Shown one piece after another: positions 4,591 to 6,282 of a stretch of DNA of 6,282 nt. The DNA lies in NCBI GenBank assembly GCA_003242515.1, contig QGUS01000104.1, positions 1 through 6,282 of the forward strand. Direction: 5' to 3'. Source of the stretch: Actinomycetota bacterium. GTDB taxonomy: Bacteria > Actinomycetota > Acidimicrobiia > Spongiisociales > ZC4RG35. Below the pieces are notes generated by a model. It did not search any database, was not told the origin of the DNA, and was given only the letters and a program-made list of their open reading frames with translations. The translations under genes were made by a program, and so were the position numbers. Position 1 is the stretch's first letter. Each line of letters begins with the position of its first letter.

Positions 4591-5727
4591 ATGACCAGCT
4601 ACTTCACCTCCGAGTCCGTCACTGAGGGCCACCCCGACAAGGTGGCAGACGCCGTCTCCGACGCGGTCCTGGACGCCGCGCTCCGGGTCGACCCGCATGC
4701 CCGGGTGGCCTGTGAGGTCCTGGTGACCACCCGTCTCGCGGTGGTGGCTGGGGAGATCACCCTGTCCGGCGACCTCGAGATCGAGCCCATCGTCCGGGAC
4801 ACGATCCGCAGGATCGGCTACGACTTCGACGAGCGCTTCCACGCCGACACCGTCGAGGTGCTGAGCCGGCTCGACCCGCAGAGCCCCGACATCGCCGCCG
4901 GCGTGGACAACGAGGGCGCCGGCGACCAGGGGATCATGTTCGGCTTCGCGGTGCGCGAGGCCGACGAGTACATGCCCATGCCGATCTTCCTCGCCCACCG
5001 GATCGCGGAGCGGCTGGCCGAGGTGCGCCGGTCCGGCGAGATCGACTACCTGCTCCCGGACGGGAAGACGCAGGTCATGGTGCGCTACGAGGACGGCCGC
5101 CCCGTCGCCGTCGACCGCGTCCTCGTCTCGTCGCACCACAAGCCGGGCGTCGACCGGGCCACGATGGCGGACGACATCATGGAGGCGGTCCTCAAGCCGG
5201 TCATCCCCGAGGAAATGCGGGCCGGCGGATTCGAGTTCTTCATGAACCCGACCGGGAACTTCGTCGAGGGCGGGCCCGTGGCGGACACGGGTCTCACCGG
5301 GCGGAAGATCATCGTCGACACCTACGGCGGCTACGCCCGTCACGGCGGTGGCGCGTTCTCCGGCAAGGACGCCACCAAGGTGGACCGCTCGGCGGCCTAT
5401 GCGGCCCGTCATGCCGCGAAGAACATCGTGGCGGCCGGTCTGGCGGACAAGCTGGAGATCCAGCTCGCCTATGCCATCGGCATGGCCGACCCCTTCTCGA
5501 TCCATGTCGACGCCTTCGGGACCGAGACGGTGTCGCCGGACACCATCCGGAAGATCCTCGAGAACCGGGACATCTTCGACTTCACCCCGAAGGGGATCAT
5601 CGAGCGGCTCGACCTGCGCACGCCGCACTTCTCGCCGACGGCGGCCTACGGGCACTTCGGTCGTCCGGCCTTCGCCTGGGAGCGCACCGACCTGGTGGAC
5701 GTGATCAGGTCGGAGGCCGGTATCTGA
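4591..5727 (+). CDS. metK: S-adenosylmethionine synthetase
   Basis: This gene encodes a 378-residue enzyme that makes S-adenosylmethionine from methionine and ATP, releasing phosphate and pyrophosphate. Family signatures are present and in order. FTSESVTEGHPDKVAD comes first, with the catalytic His14 and Asp16. The hexapeptide GAGDQG is at 109-114, the segment HHKPGVDRATM at 182-192, and NPTGNFVEGGP at 219-229. The glycine-rich phosphate loop GGGAFSGKD (252-260) is followed by TKVDRSAAYAARH. The C-terminal part AYAIGMADPFSIHVDAFGT is normal, and length is near the usual 380-400. ATG 4591 is the only sensible start, since the family begins a few residues before FTSESVTEG. There is no clear Shine-Dalgarno sequence in the 14-base gap after coaBC. 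TAACCT at 4574-4579 could be a -10 element for a nearly leaderless transcript, but this is weak. Its stop overlaps the presumed CTG start of priA. Confidence 0.98.
   Translation: MTSYFTSESVTEGHPDKVADAVSDAVLDAALRVDPHARVACEVLVTTRLAVVAGEITLSGDLEIEPIVRDTIRRIGYDFDERFHADTVEVLSRLDPQSPDIAAGVDNEGAGDQGIMFGFAVREADEYMPMPIFLAHRIAERLAEVRRSGEIDYLLPDGKTQVMVRYEDGRPVAVDRVLVSSHHKPGVDRATMADDIMEAVLKPVIPEEMRAGGFEFFMNPTGNFVEGGPVADTGLTGRKIIVDTYGGYARHGGGAFSGKDATKVDRSAAYAARHAAKNIVAAGLADKLEIQLAYAIGMADPFSIHVDAFGTETVSPDTIRKILENRDIFDFTPKGIIERLDLRTPHFSPTAAYGHFGRPAFAWERTDLVDVIRSEAGI
5712..5716 (+). promoter_or_regulatory. Ribosome binding site deciding a CTG start for priA
   Basis: GGAGG lies inside the end of metK, seven bases before CTG 5724. 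The CTG overlaps the metK stop as CTGA. No ATG, GTG or TTG occurs in the priA frame between about 5682 and the conserved N-terminal residues, so this site and codon are the best start signal available. Confidence 0.6.
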
Positions 5728-6282
5728 CGACCACCGCCGCCCGGGTCATACCCGACGTCCCCGCGTTCAGCGTCGACGGCGGGTTCTGGTACCGGGTACC
5801 GGACCACCTGGAGGTCACCGTCGGGTCCCAGGTACGCGTCCCCCTGTCGGGGCGACGGGTGCGCGGCTGGGTGGTGGAAGTCGCCGAGCGCGACCCGGAG
5901 CGGCTGAAGGACGTCTCCGGGGTCTCCGGCGAGGCGCCGGTGTTCGACGTCCGCCTGCTCCGGTCCCTGGAATGGGCCGCTGCCCACTACGTGGCCCCGC
6001 TCGCGGTGGTCCTGGCCAAGGCCACCCCGCCGAACCTGCCCGGGCGCATCCCGGCCGATCCGACCGACGCCCTGCCGTCGCCACCCGGCTTGCACCCCGT
6101 GAAGGCGGTGGCCGCCGCCTCCGGCGCCGGCAAGCGGCTCCCGGCGATCGCCCTGGTGGGGCCGTGGCGGCGCCTGGACTGGGTGGCGGAACTGGCTGCG
6201 ACCCTGGCCGGGGGCGGGGGGGCCGCCTGTGGACCCGCCATGGCCGCCGGGGGGGCCGAGGGGGGCCGGCGCGCCGGAAAGC
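5724..6282 (+). CDS. priA: Primosome protein PriA, N-terminal part (runs off the window)
   Basis: The frame stays open from CTG 5724 to the window end, giving 186 residues of a protein usually near 650-750. PriA recognises stalled forks and starts primosome reassembly. The N-terminal 3' DNA-binding domain is recognisable: RVIPDVPAFSVDGGFWYRVP (7-26), then VGSQVRVPLSGRRVRGWVVEV, the pattern G-x-x-V-x-V-P-x-x-x-R-x-x-x-G-x-V seen across PriA. It continues with VFDVRLLRSLEWAAAHYVAP and ATPPNLPGRI. Beyond that, the stretch LPAIALVGPWRRLDWVAELAATLAGG lies where helicase-active PriA has its Walker A (GxTGSGKT); no such motif is seen, which fits the degenerate PriA known in actinobacteria. Start is CTG with a good ribosome binding site. 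The last 60 or so bases are rich in G runs and code for Gly/Ala-rich sequence unlike the family, so a homopolymer error near 6210-6260 is possible. Confidence 0.85.
   Translation, partial: MTTTAARVIPDVPAFSVDGGFWYRVPDHLEVTVGSQVRVPLSGRRVRGWVVEVAERDPERLKDVSGVSGEAPVFDVRLLRSLEWAAAHYVAPLAVVLAKATPPNLPGRIPADPTDALPSPPGLHPVKAVAAASGAGKRLPAIALVGPWRRLDWVAELAATLAGGGGAACGPAMAAGGAEGGRRAGK

Noticed and set aside
3332..5655. Long minus-strand open frames opposite coaBC (3332-4321) and metK (4411-5655)
   Set aside because: Both are antisense shadows of conserved genes, with biased composition and no family resemblance.
6112..6140. SGAGKR in PriA as a Walker A motif
   Set aside because: The first glycine of GxxxxGK[ST] and the final Ser/Thr are missing (Ala and Arg instead), and the surroundings match the degenerate actinobacterial PriA better.

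Overview
The window is GC-rich (roughly 70% by eye) and every supported gene lies on the plus strand. The genes are packed tightly, with gaps or overlaps of a few bases to 66 bases. The order is pyrD (3' end), pyrF, a membrane histidine kinase, mihF, a P-loop nucleoside monophosphate kinase, rpoZ, coaBC, metK and priA (5' part). The actinobacterial integration host factor mIHF, together with the pyrF-mihF-kinase-rpoZ-coaBC-metK-priA order known from mycobacteria and streptomycetes, points to an actinomycete. The GC content and the unusual kinase suggest a deep lineage such as Acidimicrobiia or an uncultured relative, but that placement is inference.

Positions 1-965 hold the end of de novo UMP synthesis: dihydroorotate dehydrogenase followed, with a 7-base overlap, by OMP decarboxylase. 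Positions 966-1014 hold a striking set of complementary repeats that can form two mutually exclusive hairpins just before the histidine kinase. Positions 1015-2199 encode that kinase, with about six membrane helices and no response regulator beside it. It sits between pyrF and mihF, where such a gene is not usual.

Positions 2266-3145 are the most interesting part. mihF ends at a UGA. The next protein, an archaeal-type CMP-kinase-like P-loop enzyme, is encoded in the +1 frame from the base after the U of that UGA. In that frame there is no ATG, GTG, TTG or CTG between the previous stop at 2447-2449 and a GTG at 2657, and that GTG lies past the P-loop. The end of mihF reads UUC-UCC-UGA-G. UCC-UGA is the core of the eukaryotic antizyme +1 frameshift site, and a +1 shift here would give an mIHF-kinase fusion of 292 residues. 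A non-canonical start or a sequence error are the rival explanations. This kinase also sits where actinobacteria normally carry guanylate kinase (gmk).

Positions 3172-6282 hold housekeeping genes: the RNA polymerase omega subunit, the bifunctional coenzyme A enzyme CoaBC, S-adenosylmethionine synthetase and the N-terminal part of the primosome protein PriA. PriA appears to start at a CTG that overlaps the metK stop and is preceded by a good ribosome binding site. Taken together the cluster links nucleotide supply, nucleoid architecture, transcription, cofactor synthesis and replication restart. No mobile element, tRNA, rRNA, CRISPR array or convincing rho-independent terminator was seen.
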